The notes: generated by a model not told the origin, from the sequence alone. Shown: positions 47,662 to 56,979, counted from the first letter of the stretch. The stretch: 64,000 nt of DNA from Thioalkalicoccus limnaeus (GCF_041197575.1 NZ_JBDKXB010000008.1:62001-126000); one strand, 5' to 3'. Numbers and translations: made by a program.

Positions 47662-48390
47662 TCAGCGGGATCGATTTTGGTTCAAGATCGTCGCGAGCCG
47701 TTTCGGCTCGACATAACCCGGTATCACGTCACCGGTATCGAGGACCAAGGCCGGCGTGCCACGGATCGCGAGCTCGCGCCCGAGGGCCATATGGCGATCG
47801 ACCGGATTCGCACACCGCTTCGACGGAACCGACTGGCCGGCCTTGGCCGCCGTCATCGCGGCTTGCCGGTCGTCGGCACACCACACCGACACGGCTTCGT
47901 CATAGGCGGCGCTGCCCTCGCCGGCCCGCGGGTAGAACAGATAGCGCACGCGGATCCCTTCCTGGCCATAGCCATCCATCTGACGGTGGAACTGGCGGCA
48001 ATAGCCACACTCGATATCGGTGAAGACGGTGATCGTATGTCGAACCGCGCCTGGTGGATCGAAGATGATCATGCTGTCCTCGCCGAGTTGGTCGACGACC
48101 CGCAGGCGCGCCTCGGCGAGCTTGGGCTCGGTGAGGTCTTCCCGGTTGCGCAGATCGACGATCCGCCCGTCGATGAAATAACGGCCATCGCCGGTGACAT
48201 ACATCATCTGGGTGCCGACCATGACCTCGTAAAGCCCCGCAATCGGCGAGGGCTGGATGCTGTCGATCTGGACGTCGGGGACGACCTTTTTCAGGGCATC
48301 GCGGATGGCCGCCGATTCGTCGGCCAGAAGCGGCAGGCTCAAGCCGAGCGTCAGGGCACCGGTCAGGAATAGCCGGATCATCGATTTCAT
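47662..48390 (-). CDS. dsbC: Thiol:disulfide interchange protein DsbC
   Basis: Periplasmic disulfide isomerase, 242 residues. Signal peptide at 1-23, N-terminal dimerisation domain (about 25-85) and thioredoxin domain with active site CGYC at residues 128-131; the cis-proline loop is RGTPALVL. The structural second cysteine pair (Cys in VWCADD and KRCANP) is also present. Five bases from yajQ upstream. Confidence 0.95.
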   Translation of the reverse strand: MKSMIRLFLTGALTLGLSLPLLADESAAIRDALKKVVPDVQIDSIQPSPIAGLYEVMVGTQMMYVTGDGRYFIDGRIVDLRNREDLTEPKLAEARLRVVDQLGEDSMIIFDPPGAVRHTITVFTDIECGYCRQFHRQMDGYGQEGIRVRYLFYPRAGEGSAAYDEAVSVWCADDRQAAMTAAKAGQSVPSKRCANPVDRHMALGRELAIRGTPALVLDTGDVIPGYVEPKRLATILNQNRSR

Positions 48391-48395
48391 AGGGT

Positions 48396-48878
48396 TCAGT
48401 CCCGATAGTTGGTGAACTTGAGTGGAAGGTTCCAGTCCGTCGCGCGCAGATGAGCGATCGCCTCCTGCAGATCATCGCGGTTCTTGCCCGTCACCCGCAC
48501 CTGATCGCCTTGGATCTGCGCCTGGATCTTGAGTTTCGTGCCCTTCAGGTCTTTGATCATGCGTTTGGCCGTGTCCGTGTCGATCCCCTGCTTGACACCG
48601 ACCTCCTGGCGCGCCGCGTTCAGCGTCGTGACGGGATCCGCGATCTCCAGGCAGGCGATGTCGACCTTTCGTTTGGCTAGCTTCTGGCGCAGGATATCCA
48701 TCATCTGCTGGAGTTGAAACTCCTGTTCGGCACGCAGCAGGATCTGGCCATCGGCCAATTCGAACAGGGCCTTGACGCCCTTGAAATCGAAGCGGGTGGC
48801 AATCTCCCGATTGGACTGATCGACGGCGTTTCGGACCTCCTGCAGGTCCACCTCCGCGACCACATCGAATGAAGGCAT
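48396..48878 (-). CDS. yajQ: YajQ family nucleotide-binding protein
   Basis: 160 residues starting MPSFDVVAEVDLQEVRNAVD, the standard YajQ opening. DNIRFDFKG-type segment appears as ATRFDFKGVKALFEL and the end is LKFTNYRD. Family members bind RNA/nucleotides and some bind cyclic di-GMP (Xanthomonas XC_3703). Longer frame to 48953 trimmed to the conserved start. Confidence 0.94.
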   Translation of the reverse strand: MPSFDVVAEVDLQEVRNAVDQSNREIATRFDFKGVKALFELADGQILLRAEQEFQLQQMMDILRQKLAKRKVDIACLEIADPVTTLNAARQEVGVKQGIDTDTAKRMIKDLKGTKLKIQAQIQGDQVRVTGKNRDDLQEAIAHLRATDWNLPLKFTNYRD

Positions 48879-48997
48879 GGATCCGTTCCTCGTCGTGACG
48901 GCGATTCCCGCGGCCGACCCGTTCGACCGCTCGAAGGCGCCACGATAGAACAAGCCGGCCCGGGATGGAACAACCCCCGCGGCTCCGGGAACCCCGC

Positions 48998-49894
48998 TTA
49001 CCCTCGGGGATGATGGTCGGCGTGGAGTTCTTTGAGCCGTTCGCGGGCGACATGGGTATAGATCTGGGTCGTCGACAGATCGCTGTGCCCCAACAACATC
49101 TGGACGACGCGCAGATCAGCGCCGTGGTTCAGCAGGTGGGTCGCGAAGGCATGCCGCAATGTGTGCGGCGATAAGGGCTTGGCGATCCCAGCGAGCAGCG
49201 CGTAGCGTTTGATCGAAAGCCAGAAGGCCTGGCGCGTCATCCGTTCGCTGCGCCCGGTCGGGAACAGGAAAAGGCTGGTGCGCCCGGCTAGGATCTCCTG
49301 CCGCGGGCCGTGCCAGTAGTCACGCAACCAGGTCAACGCCTCCTCGCCAAGCGGGACCAAACGTTCCCGCCCGCCCTTGCCCTGAATCCGCACCAGACCC
49401 TGGGTCAGGCTGACCTGCTCCGGGGTCAGGCCGACCAATTCCGAGACCCGCAGGCCGCTGGCATAAAGGATCTCGAGCATCGTCCGGTCACGGTGCCCCG
49501 CGGGTTCATCGGGGTTCGGGGCGGCCAGCAGGGCCTCGACCTCGGCCTCGGTCAAGGTCCGTGGCAACGGGCGCCCGAGCCGCGGGGCCTCGACCTGAGC
49601 GCTCGGATCCTCGCAAATGACCTGCTGGCGCAGAAGGTGCTGGTAGAACTGACGCAGGCAGGACAGCCGGCGGGCAACGGAGCGCGGTTTGCGACCGGCG
49701 ATCGACAGGTCCTTCAGGTAGTCCAGCAGGTCGTCGCGGCGCGCGGCCGCGAGTCTCCGGCCGTGTGTGTGCGACAACCAGACCGCGAAGGCCCGCAGAT
49801 CGGATTGGTACGCACTCAGGGTGTTGGCGCTGAGCCCGCGTTCCATCCACAGAAGATCGGCGAAGCCCTCGATCAGTGCCTGTTCGTCGCTCAT
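48998..49894 (-). CDS. xerD: Site-specific tyrosine recombinase XerD
   Basis: Resolves chromosome dimers at dif with XerC. 298 residues. Catalytic residues can be placed: Arg149 (YASGLRVSEL), Lys173, His244 and Arg247 (HTLRHAFATHLL), His270 and Tyr279 (GHSDLSTTQIYTHV). The sequence fits XerD better than XerC (GADLRVVQMLLGHSD). Neighbourhood with dsbC is typical. Its stop-start region overlaps ogt by ATGA. Confidence 0.95.
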   Translation of the reverse strand: MSDEQALIEGFADLLWMERGLSANTLSAYQSDLRAFAVWLSHTHGRRLAAARRDDLLDYLKDLSIAGRKPRSVARRLSCLRQFYQHLLRQQVICEDPSAQVEAPRLGRPLPRTLTEAEVEALLAAPNPDEPAGHRDRTMLEILYASGLRVSELVGLTPEQVSLTQGLVRIQGKGGRERLVPLGEEALTWLRDYWHGPRQEILAGRTSLFLFPTGRSERMTRQAFWLSIKRYALLAGIAKPLSPHTLRHAFATHLLNHGADLRVVQMLLGHSDLSTTQIYTHVARERLKELHADHHPRG

Positions 49895-50427
49895 GGCCTG
49901 GCCAGGTAGCCCTCGTGTTGCAAGAGCCAGCGCTTGATCGCGAGCTGCCGACCGCCGTTCTCACCCGAGAAGCCCCCGAGACCGCTCCGTGCGACGACCC
50001 GATGGCAGGGGATCAGGATCGGCAGCGGGTTCGTGCGGCAGGCCTGCCCGATCGCGCGCGGTGCTGTTTCGAGGGTCGCGGCCAGGTCGCCGTAGGTGCG
50101 GGTCGCGCCGGGCGGGATCGCCCGCAACGCGGCCCAGACCCGTTGTTGAAAGGCCGTGCCGATCGGCCGTAACGGCACCCTGAAAGGGTGACCTGGATCG
50201 GCGAGATAGGCTTCGAATTGGCATCGGAACGCGTCCGGCAAGGGATCGCCGTCGTCGCCATCCGATGGGGCCAGAACAACACGCCGCACGAACTGCTCGT
50301 CCCACTCGATCGCGATCGGTCCGAAGGGTGTCCCGAGCCGTGCCGTCCTGACGCGGTCGCGCGATCGATGTCGGGTCAGTCGTGCGATGATAGGGGCCTC
50401 ACGCGAGGCCTTACGAGTGACGTCCAT
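49891..50427 (-). CDS. ogt: Methylated-DNA--protein-cysteine S-methyltransferase
   Basis: Suicide repair of O6-methylguanine. 178 residues from the ATG at 50427, supported by GGAGG at 50439-50443. Acceptor Cys141 lies in ILIPCHRVV; the DNA-binding GTAFQQRVWAALRAIPPG and the following GLGGFSGENGGRQLAIKRWL are standard. A longer frame to 50526 is possible but would run through the divergent ycgN gene. Confidence 0.93.
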   Translation of the reverse strand: MDVTRKASREAPIIARLTRHRSRDRVRTARLGTPFGPIAIEWDEQFVRRVVLAPSDGDDGDPLPDAFRCQFEAYLADPGHPFRVPLRPIGTAFQQRVWAALRAIPPGATRTYGDLAATLETAPRAIGQACRTNPLPILIPCHRVVARSGLGGFSGENGGRQLAIKRWLLQHEGYLARP

Positions 50428-50878
50428 GATGTGCATAACCTCCGACCAAGAGCGTTTCTGGGAGACCACACCATTGGATGCGATGACACCGCAGCAATGG
50501 GAGTCGCTGTGCGATGGTTGCGCCAAGTGTTGCCTGGAGAAGTTCGAAGACGAGGATACGCGACGTATCGTCTACACCAATGTCGCCTGCAAGCTGCTCG
50601 ATCTGGAAACGGCACGCTGTGGCGATTACGCCCATCGGCACCGCCTGGTACCCAGTTGCCTGGCCTTGACCACCGAGTTGCTGCGCGACCCCTATTGGCT
50701 GCCCGAGACCTGCGCTTACCGCCGGCTGACCGAGAAAAGGCGCCTTCCCGATTGGCATCCGCTGATCAGCGGCGATCCGGCCAGTGTCGCGGCCGCCGGA
50801 CACAGCCTCGCTGGCCGCGCCATCAGCGAGACCGAGGTCGACAACCTCGAGTGGCATCTGATCGATTGGATAAGCTGA
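50426..50878 (+). CDS. YcgN family cysteine-cluster protein
   Basis: 150 residues. The signature WESLCDGCAKCCLEKFEDED, with three clustered cysteines, and later VACKLLDLETARCGDY and PSCLALT match the YcgN/YkgJ-type zinc- or iron-binding family; ETCAYRRLTEKRRLPDWHPLISG is the conserved end. Function unknown. Two adjacent ATGs (50426, 50429) could start it; both sit on top of the start codon of the divergent ogt. Confidence 0.9.
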   Translation: MMCITSDQERFWETTPLDAMTPQQWESLCDGCAKCCLEKFEDEDTRRIVYTNVACKLLDLETARCGDYAHRHRLVPSCLALTTELLRDPYWLPETCAYRRLTEKRRLPDWHPLISGDPASVAAAGHSLAGRAISETEVDNLEWHLIDWIS

Positions 50879-50898
50879 CCAAAGTCTCGTGTCCCGGC

Positions 50899-52068
50899 CT
50901 AACGCAGGGTCACGTCGAACTGGAGCCGCTCGGGGTCGCCGCGTCGGCGGTCCCGGATGACCTCGACCGGCACCAGGTGCCCCGGACCACGATCGATCAG
51001 CGCGATACGAATGTCGGCGTAATCCTCGATAAGGGTGTCGCCGACCTTGACGATGCGATCCCGTTCCGCGATCCCGGCATCCTTCGCCCCGCTGTCATCG
51101 GCGAACCCCGATACCCGGACGCCGGCCTTGTCCGGCACATCATCGAGCAGCACACCGAGCAGCCCGGCCCGCGGTAACTCGATACGCTGGGGAAAGAGCA
51201 GGTAATCCGCGAGTCCCTCGGTCAGTTCGCGTCGTTGCCCGTTGATCAGCGTCGCGGCGCGCACCGGCAGCCGCCGTAAGAGTCGATCCGGTATACCGTG
51301 CCCATATTCGACGTGCCCGGCACCGGCCAGAACCACCAGGGTCTTCTCCGGATGCTCGCGCAGGAAGCCGGCTGCGCGCGAGGCCATGCCCTCGTCCCAC
51401 AGCAACTGGACCTCGAGAAAGTGCTCGAAATCGCGGTCTTGCAGCATCGAATGAGCTTCGAACGCCGCCCGCAGGCGATCCCGGTAGGCGTCATCGCCAC
51501 GGTCGATGTCCCCCGGAAGTTGGGCACGCTCCTCGTCCGTCAGACCGGCAATCCCCTTTTGGCCGACCTTCTGCGTCAGTTCCTGATCGAGATTCAACGC
51601 GATGATCGGGATACCCTGGTCCCGAGCGAAACGCAGGATGGGCCGGTAAAGCCGATAATCGAAACGCCAGCGGACGAAGTATTCGGTTCGCCGTAGCATC
51701 TCCTCTTCGGAGATATCCCCGGCGATGAAGGCGTCTAGGGCCGGCTGAAAGGGTTGTTGGAAGAATTCGGCGCCGATCGCCAAATCTTTTCCGCGAGCGT
51801 GAAGACCGCGGAGGATCGCGAGTTGATTCAGATGGTCTTCGTAGCGATCATGGGCCTCGCCGACGAAGATGACCTGCCGATCGACGAGGCGGTCGACCAA
51901 GGTCGAGAGGGTCGGCATGGCGGCGACCTCGACGACCCGCGTCATGGGGTCCGGACCCACTCCGACACTCGACAAGACCGGATCGGGGGCGGCGCCGATC
52001 TGACAAGCGAACACCATCGGCACGGCCATCGAAACGACCATCATCGAACGGAATCGGAAATTTGGCAC
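50899..52068 (-). CDS. ChaN-like haem-binding lipoprotein with C-terminal PDZ domain
   Basis: 389 residues with an N-terminal signal (SMMVVSMAVPMVFAC; an imperfect lipobox). The ChaN/DUF399 domain spans about 55-275: VIFVGEAHDRYEDHLNQL and AIGAEFFQQPFQPALD, ending in VVLAGAGHVEYGHGIP. ChaN of Campylobacter binds haem. A PDZ-like domain (about 300-388, GLLGVLLDDVPDKAGVRVSG, GIAERDRIVKVGD) follows. Probably periplasmic or outer-membrane; converges with ycgN. Confidence 0.88.
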   Translation of the reverse strand: MPNFRFRSMMVVSMAVPMVFACQIGAAPDPVLSSVGVGPDPMTRVVEVAAMPTLSTLVDRLVDRQVIFVGEAHDRYEDHLNQLAILRGLHARGKDLAIGAEFFQQPFQPALDAFIAGDISEEEMLRRTEYFVRWRFDYRLYRPILRFARDQGIPIIALNLDQELTQKVGQKGIAGLTDEERAQLPGDIDRGDDAYRDRLRAAFEAHSMLQDRDFEHFLEVQLLWDEGMASRAAGFLREHPEKTLVVLAGAGHVEYGHGIPDRLLRRLPVRAATLINGQRRELTEGLADYLLFPQRIELPRAGLLGVLLDDVPDKAGVRVSGFADDSGAKDAGIAERDRIVKVGDTLIEDYADIRIALIDRGPGHLVPVEVIRDRRRGDPERLQFDVTLR

Positions 52069-52147
52069 GGCATCCTCCGGTCAGAGCGGCGAGCGATAGC
52101 GTCATTATGGACCAGCCTGGACAGAAATCGGCACCGAACGCGAGATC

Positions 52148-54262
52148 ATGACCCACCTGCTGCGAACCTTCCTCACCCTGCTGCTGGCCTTGACGTCCCT
52201 TGTCGTCGCGGCCGATCCGGTCATTCACCACGAAATCCGGGCCTCGCTGGACCCGGAGAAGGGCCGCTTGGTGGCGACGAACCGGCTGACATTGCCGCGC
52301 GAGCAGACAGATTGGTCATTCGGCCTCCATGCCGATCTGACCCCCGAGATCCGCGCCGGATCCGCCCAGCTGACCCGCGTGGCGCGGCGCGGTCCGATGA
52401 CCTGGTGGCACCTCGCGCTGACCGGACCCGAGCCGATCACCCTGGCCTACCAGGGGACGATCCGCCAGGATCTGGCGACGATGCACGAAGGGGTCGGCCG
52501 AACCCGTCAATGGAGCCGCGGCACGATCGATGCCGACGGGGTCTTCCTAAGCGGCCAAAGCGGCTGGTATCCGGTCGTGACTGGTGGTGGCTTGGTTACC
52601 TTCGATCTCGAGGTCGAGCTGCCGGCGGATTGGCTCGCGGTCTCGCAGGGTACGGGACCCGGGATCGAGGATACTCGCGACGGACGGCGCGTCCGTTGGC
52701 AGGAGTCTCAGCCGCAGACGGAGATCTATTTGATCGCGGGACCCTACCACCCTTATACGCGCCCATCGCCGATCGCCGAGGCTCAGGTCTACCTGCGAGA
52801 GCCGGATCTCGACTTGGCGGCGCGCTACCTGACCGCCACGATCGATTATCTGGCCTTCTTCGATGAGTTGATCGGGCCTTATCCGTACGACAAATTCGCC
52901 CTGGTCGAAAACTTCTGGGAAACCGGTTACGGGATGCCGTCCTTCACCCTGCTGGGTCCGCGGGTCATCCGACTGCCATTCATCCTGCACACGTCCTACC
53001 CCCACGAAATCCTGCACAACTGGTGGGGCAACAGCGTCTACGTCGACTACCCATCTGGGAACTGGAGCGAGGGCCTGACTACCTATCTGGCCGATCACCT
53101 GTTGCGCGAACGACAAGGCCGAGGCGAGGCCTACCGCCGGGATACACTGAAAGGCTATGCCGATTTCGTCCGCCACGGGAACGACTTCCCGATTCGCGCG
53201 TTTCGCAGCCGCCATGACGATGCCTCGCAAGCGATCGGTTATGGCAAGGCCATGATGGTCTGGCACATGCTGCGCCGGGATCTGGGGGACGCCGGTTTCC
53301 GCGCGGGCCTGCGTCGCTTCTACGCCGACAACCGTTTCCGGATTGCCGATTTCGACGATCTGCGAGCCGCGTTCGAAGCCACCAGCGGAAAGAATCTCGG
53401 TGACTTCTTCACCCAATGGATCGAACGAACCGGCGCCCCGCGTCTGGTCTTGAGCGATGTGCGCGTCGAGCAACGAGGACCGGATGCGCGGATCACGGGT
53501 CGGCTGTCGCAGACCCAGAAGGGGGCGCCCTACCCACTCGCGGTGCCGCTGATCATTCACACCGAGGACGGCCGCTTTCGCGAGCATCAGGTCAGCTTGA
53601 CCGATCGCGAGGTCCGGTTCGAATTGTCCGTCCCCGGTCACCCGGTGCGTGTCGCCGCTGACCCGCGTTTCGATCTGTTTCGCCAACTGGTCGACGGCGA
53701 GGCCCCGGTGACGCTCAGCGAGCTGTTCGGCGCCAGCCAGGGCCTGATCGTCGTACCGACAGGGGCGCCGAACGAGCACCGCGCGGCCTACGAGCAGTTA
53801 GCCCGGTCCTGGAGTCAGGGTCAGTCTGGGTGGCGTGTCGTCACGGATCGCGCGCTGAGGTCGCTCCCGACGGATCGCCCGGTCTGGTTGCTGGGGTGGG
53901 AAAACCGCTTCCTCGCCGAATGGGCCGAGGAGACCCGCCGGTTCGATCTGGACCTGAGCCAACGGCTCGTGCGCTGGCCGGACGGGGAGCGTGCACAGGG
54001 CGCAGAGGGTCTGGTACTGACCGGCGGAGACCCGGGCCCGGTCATCGGCTGGCTCGCCGCCGGCGACGCGCGCGGCATCGCCTCGCTCGCGCGGCGCGTG
54101 CCCCATTATCGGCAGGATAGTTTTCTGATCTTCGACGCCGACACGACCGAGAACCGCGTCAGAGGCCAGTGGCCCATCGAGGACTCGGCGCTGATGGTCT
54201 GGACCGGTGATTCGCGACTCCCGCTCAGCCTGTTGCCGAGCCCCCCGCTCACCGCCCGATGA
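52148..54262 (+). CDS. M1-type zinc aminopeptidase-like secreted protein
   Basis: 704 residues with a signal peptide (TFLTLLLALTSLVVAA). The zinc site HEILHNWWGN is at residues 286-290 and the third ligand Glu308 in NWSEGLTTY. The spacing between the second His and Glu is 17 residues by my count, one less than the common 18, and the GAMEN exopeptidase motif is replaced by GYGMPS. An NPEPPS-like C-terminal domain follows. Likely periplasmic peptidase of an atypical M1 subgroup; substrate unknown. Confidence 0.82.
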   Translation: MTHLLRTFLTLLLALTSLVVAADPVIHHEIRASLDPEKGRLVATNRLTLPREQTDWSFGLHADLTPEIRAGSAQLTRVARRGPMTWWHLALTGPEPITLAYQGTIRQDLATMHEGVGRTRQWSRGTIDADGVFLSGQSGWYPVVTGGGLVTFDLEVELPADWLAVSQGTGPGIEDTRDGRRVRWQESQPQTEIYLIAGPYHPYTRPSPIAEAQVYLREPDLDLAARYLTATIDYLAFFDELIGPYPYDKFALVENFWETGYGMPSFTLLGPRVIRLPFILHTSYPHEILHNWWGNSVYVDYPSGNWSEGLTTYLADHLLRERQGRGEAYRRDTLKGYADFVRHGNDFPIRAFRSRHDDASQAIGYGKAMMVWHMLRRDLGDAGFRAGLRRFYADNRFRIADFDDLRAAFEATSGKNLGDFFTQWIERTGAPRLVLSDVRVEQRGPDARITGRLSQTQKGAPYPLAVPLIIHTEDGRFREHQVSLTDREVRFELSVPGHPVRVAADPRFDLFRQLVDGEAPVTLSELFGASQGLIVVPTGAPNEHRAAYEQLARSWSQGQSGWRVVTDRALRSLPTDRPVWLLGWENRFLAEWAEETRRFDLDLSQRLVRWPDGERAQGAEGLVLTGGDPGPVIGWLAAGDARGIASLARRVPHYRQDSFLIFDADTTENRVRGQWPIEDSALMVWTGDSRLPLSLLPSPPLTAR

Positions 54263-54449
54263 CGCCCGAGCGAGGCCCGATTCCCCGCTCGCGCTATGCT
54301 AGGATTAGCGGCGACGGCTAAGCGGCCCGCAATCAGGCGACCGATCGGCGCCCCGGTCATCGGGTGTCGGTCTCGATGTTCCGCGGCGGTTCGGAACCGA
54401 CGCCGTCTCAGAGACCCTAATTTCCCAATCCATTTCGCCGAGGGTTCAG

Positions 54450-55454
54450 GTGAACAGGCGCCTTCTCTTCTCTCTTTCGGTTGCGGCCCTCTGCTCGGTC
54501 GCGGTCGTCGGTTGCGCAACCCAACCGCGGACGACGCAAACGGCGCCGCCCGATACCGCGACCCTGATCGTTGGCAAGCCGCAGATACGCCTGCCCGGCG
54601 CGCGCCTCGAAGAGGTCCGTTCCATCGCGCTGGGCTCGGCCTACTCGAAAGGCTGGACCTTGATCAGCGATAGCGACGATCGAATCGTGCTGCAGCGCCC
54701 GATGGATCCGGCCTCGCCGCAGGCGGTGGCCTTGGCTGCCGCCGGTGAATCGAAGCCGATCGTCGAGGTCACCACCTATCTCCTCGAACGCCCGGATGGT
54801 GTCCTCGTCGCGCTGGGCGCCGAACTCCTGACCACGACCTCGGACCAGGCCGCCCTGCGCGTCGACTACACCGCGCTTTATCAGTCCGATCTGAAGCGGT
54901 CGCTCGACTCCCTGCGGGCTACCTGGGCCGACAACCGCGACCGGGTCGCCGCGGCGATGGCGTCACGTCGCTCGCCAACTCAGTCCCCGGAGGTCGCCGA
55001 CCAGTACGCGGATCAGCGTAGAGAAGCGTCGGGGGCCTTGCCACGAGATCCGTTCCAGGCCGTGTGGGCGGCGGAGACCTCGTTCGTGCGCGAGGGGAGC
55101 GATGAAACGGCTGCTGCCCCGACCACCAGGCCACCCGCGGCCGATCCCACTCCCCCACCGCCGACTAGCCGGACGGGCGGCGTGCCGGTCATCACTCCCG
55201 CGCCAGTTGTCGCCCAGCCAACCGGGCCGGCGGCCGGCAGCGGGATGCTGACCTTGAATCAAAGTGGCACGTCTGCGGGCCTTTGGGCCTATTACGCCGA
55301 GCAGTACGCGTTGACCCGCGGGTGCACGCTGACCGACGAGGGTGCGCGGCTGATCGATCGCCAACCGGACTACGAGATCCACCAGGTATCTTGTCAAAAT
55401 CGGCCGACCTTCATCCTGCGCTGCCACAACGGGATCTGTCGCAGCCTGGGCTGA
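54450..55454 (+). CDS. Uncharacterised lipoprotein, paralogue of next gene
   Basis: 334 residues from a GTG at 54450. Lipoprotein signal ending VAVVGC. N-terminal alpha/beta-looking domain (about 45-170, ARLEEVRSIALGSAYSKGWTL, SLDSLRATWADNRDR), a Pro/Thr/Ala-rich linker (about 215-265) and a C-terminal ~58-residue domain with GLWAYYAEQYALTRGCTL and four cysteines, ending in CHNGICRSLG. The same two domains occur in the following gene. Not recognised. Confidence 0.75.
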   Translation: MNRRLLFSLSVAALCSVAVVGCATQPRTTQTAPPDTATLIVGKPQIRLPGARLEEVRSIALGSAYSKGWTLISDSDDRIVLQRPMDPASPQAVALAAAGESKPIVEVTTYLLERPDGVLVALGAELLTTTSDQAALRVDYTALYQSDLKRSLDSLRATWADNRDRVAAAMASRRSPTQSPEVADQYADQRREASGALPRDPFQAVWAAETSFVREGSDETAAAPTTRPPAADPTPPPPTSRTGGVPVITPAPVVAQPTGPAAGSGMLTLNQSGTSAGLWAYYAEQYALTRGCTLTDEGARLIDRQPDYEIHQVSCQNRPTFILRCHNGICRSLG

Positions 55455-55463
55455 GCCCCCGCG

Positions 55464-56129
55464 ATGATGCGCGCGCTGCTGTCGGTCTGCTCGTGCATCG
55501 CGGCGATCGTCAGCCCAGCCACGACGCTGGCCGCGGACGCGGCCGACCACCCGAGCCTGCGCCTCCATGGGGCCGACCTCTACGAGGCGCGTCGCGTGGC
55601 CGTCGAATCGGCGCTGAGCAGTGGCTGGTCGATGTCGCTGACGAGTCAAGGCGTTGTCCTGTTCGAGCAGGCGACTGACCCGAGCGACGGCCCCGGCTCA
55701 TCGCTCGTCCGGGTACGCGCAGACTTCCTCACCGATCAAGACGACCTGATCATCAGGCTGCAGGCGATACAGATCGACGCGGCAGGGACCAGTGCCGAGC
55801 ACGCGACCGACGTCACGGAACGCTACCGCGACAACCTGATGAATGCGCTCTGGTCACTTCGCGCAAAGTGGGAGGCCAGATTGACCGTTGCCGATCCGGC
55901 GCCAGTCGAGCGTGGCACCGAATCCCATGCCGGTTCCGTCGAGCGTCCCATCGGGACCTGGGCCTACTATGCCGAACGCTTTGCACAGGATCAGGGTTGT
56001 CATCTCGCCGAAGGCGGTGCCGAACTCCTGAGCGCTGGGGTCGAAACCGAACTCCACCGCGTACAATGCCAGGGCCGGGGCGCCCTGCTGATTCATTGCC
56101 AATTCGGCGAATGCACGATGGCGCGGTGA
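55464..56129 (+). CDS. Uncharacterised secreted protein, paralogue of previous gene
   Basis: 221 residues. Signal peptide (LSVCSCIAAIVSPATTLAA), then a domain like the previous protein (ADLYEARRVAVESALSSGWSM, ALWSLRAKWEARL) and a short link to the same C-terminal domain (GTWAYYAERFAQDQGCHL, four cysteines, CQFGECTMAR). The shorter linker makes it a compact version. Ten bases after the first gene, so the pair is one transcript and probably arose by tandem duplication. Confidence 0.75.
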   Translation: MMRALLSVCSCIAAIVSPATTLAADAADHPSLRLHGADLYEARRVAVESALSSGWSMSLTSQGVVLFEQATDPSDGPGSSLVRVRADFLTDQDDLIIRLQAIQIDAAGTSAEHATDVTERYRDNLMNALWSLRAKWEARLTVADPAPVERGTESHAGSVERPIGTWAYYAERFAQDQGCHLAEGGAELLSAGVETELHRVQCQGRGALLIHCQFGECTMAR

Positions 56130-56220
56130 GGCGATGGATGCGAGATCGCATTGGCACGGACTGGCGGCGCGTGCAGACTGCTCCTCAGCGAAGTCATCAC
56201 GACCCTGGAGCATCACAGCC

Positions 56221-56841
56221 GTGCGGCAGACATCTCCTTTGGCCGGATTGGATAGCATCCGACGAACCTCTTTCCCTATGGTCTTTGCGATCGCCCTAGC
56301 CGTTGCCGCTTGCAGCGGCGAGGATCCTGGCGTCCCGCGGGCGCCCGATGGGGCGCCCCTATTACTGACGGTCGCCGAACAGGGCGACCTGACGACCCTC
56401 GACGATCTGCTGGCGCGGCGCCAGATCCTCGTCGATGTCCGCGATAGCTGCGATTGGACACCACTGATGAAGGCCGCGTTGAACGGGCACCTGGAGGCCG
56501 CCGCGCGCCTGATCATGGCCGGCGCGGCGATCGATGCCGAGGACTCCGGCGGCTATACGGCCTTGATGCTGGCCGCGTCGAACAACCACAGGACAGTCGT
56601 CGAGTATCTGCTGGCCGAGGGCGCGATGGTCGACCACCAAGAGTCGACGCAGGGGGTCACGGCCTTGATCTGGGCCGCGAAACTTGGCCATCGAGAGACC
56701 CTGGGCACCCTGATCGACGGAGGCGCCGACATCACCCTGAGAGACTTCTCGGGCCGGCGGGCAGCGGATTGGGCCGCAGAGAACGGCTTTGACGAGATCG
56801 CTGCGTGGCTTGCCGCGCATCATCCCGACGAGGCTGGTTGA
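56221..56841 (+). CDS. Ankyrin-repeat lipoprotein
   Basis: About 206 residues from a GTG at 56221, chosen because it gives a charged n-region before the lipoprotein signal MVFAIALAVAAC; the ATG at 56278 is the alternative. Four to five ankyrin repeats follow (DWTPLMKAALNGHLEAAARL, GYTALMLAASNNHRTVVEYL, GVTALIWAAKLGHRETLGTL, GRRAADWAAENGFDEIAAWL). Ankyrins mediate protein binding; partner unknown. Third envelope gene in the small plus-strand cluster. Confidence 0.8.
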   Translation: MRQTSPLAGLDSIRRTSFPMVFAIALAVAACSGEDPGVPRAPDGAPLLLTVAEQGDLTTLDDLLARRQILVDVRDSCDWTPLMKAALNGHLEAAARLIMAGAAIDAEDSGGYTALMLAASNNHRTVVEYLLAEGAMVDHQESTQGVTALIWAAKLGHRETLGTLIDGGADITLRDFSGRRAADWAAENGFDEIAAWLAAHHPDEAG

Positions 56842-56979
56842 CGACCTGATGATCGCGGCGCGGCCTCGCGATGAATGCTCCCGCGTTGCGGGGGCAACCG
56901 TTGTCGGAACAGAGACCGATCCCTACTTCCAACGGATCGGCCCGGCCCAGTCCAGCCACCTCCGACCCAGGGTTCCGAC

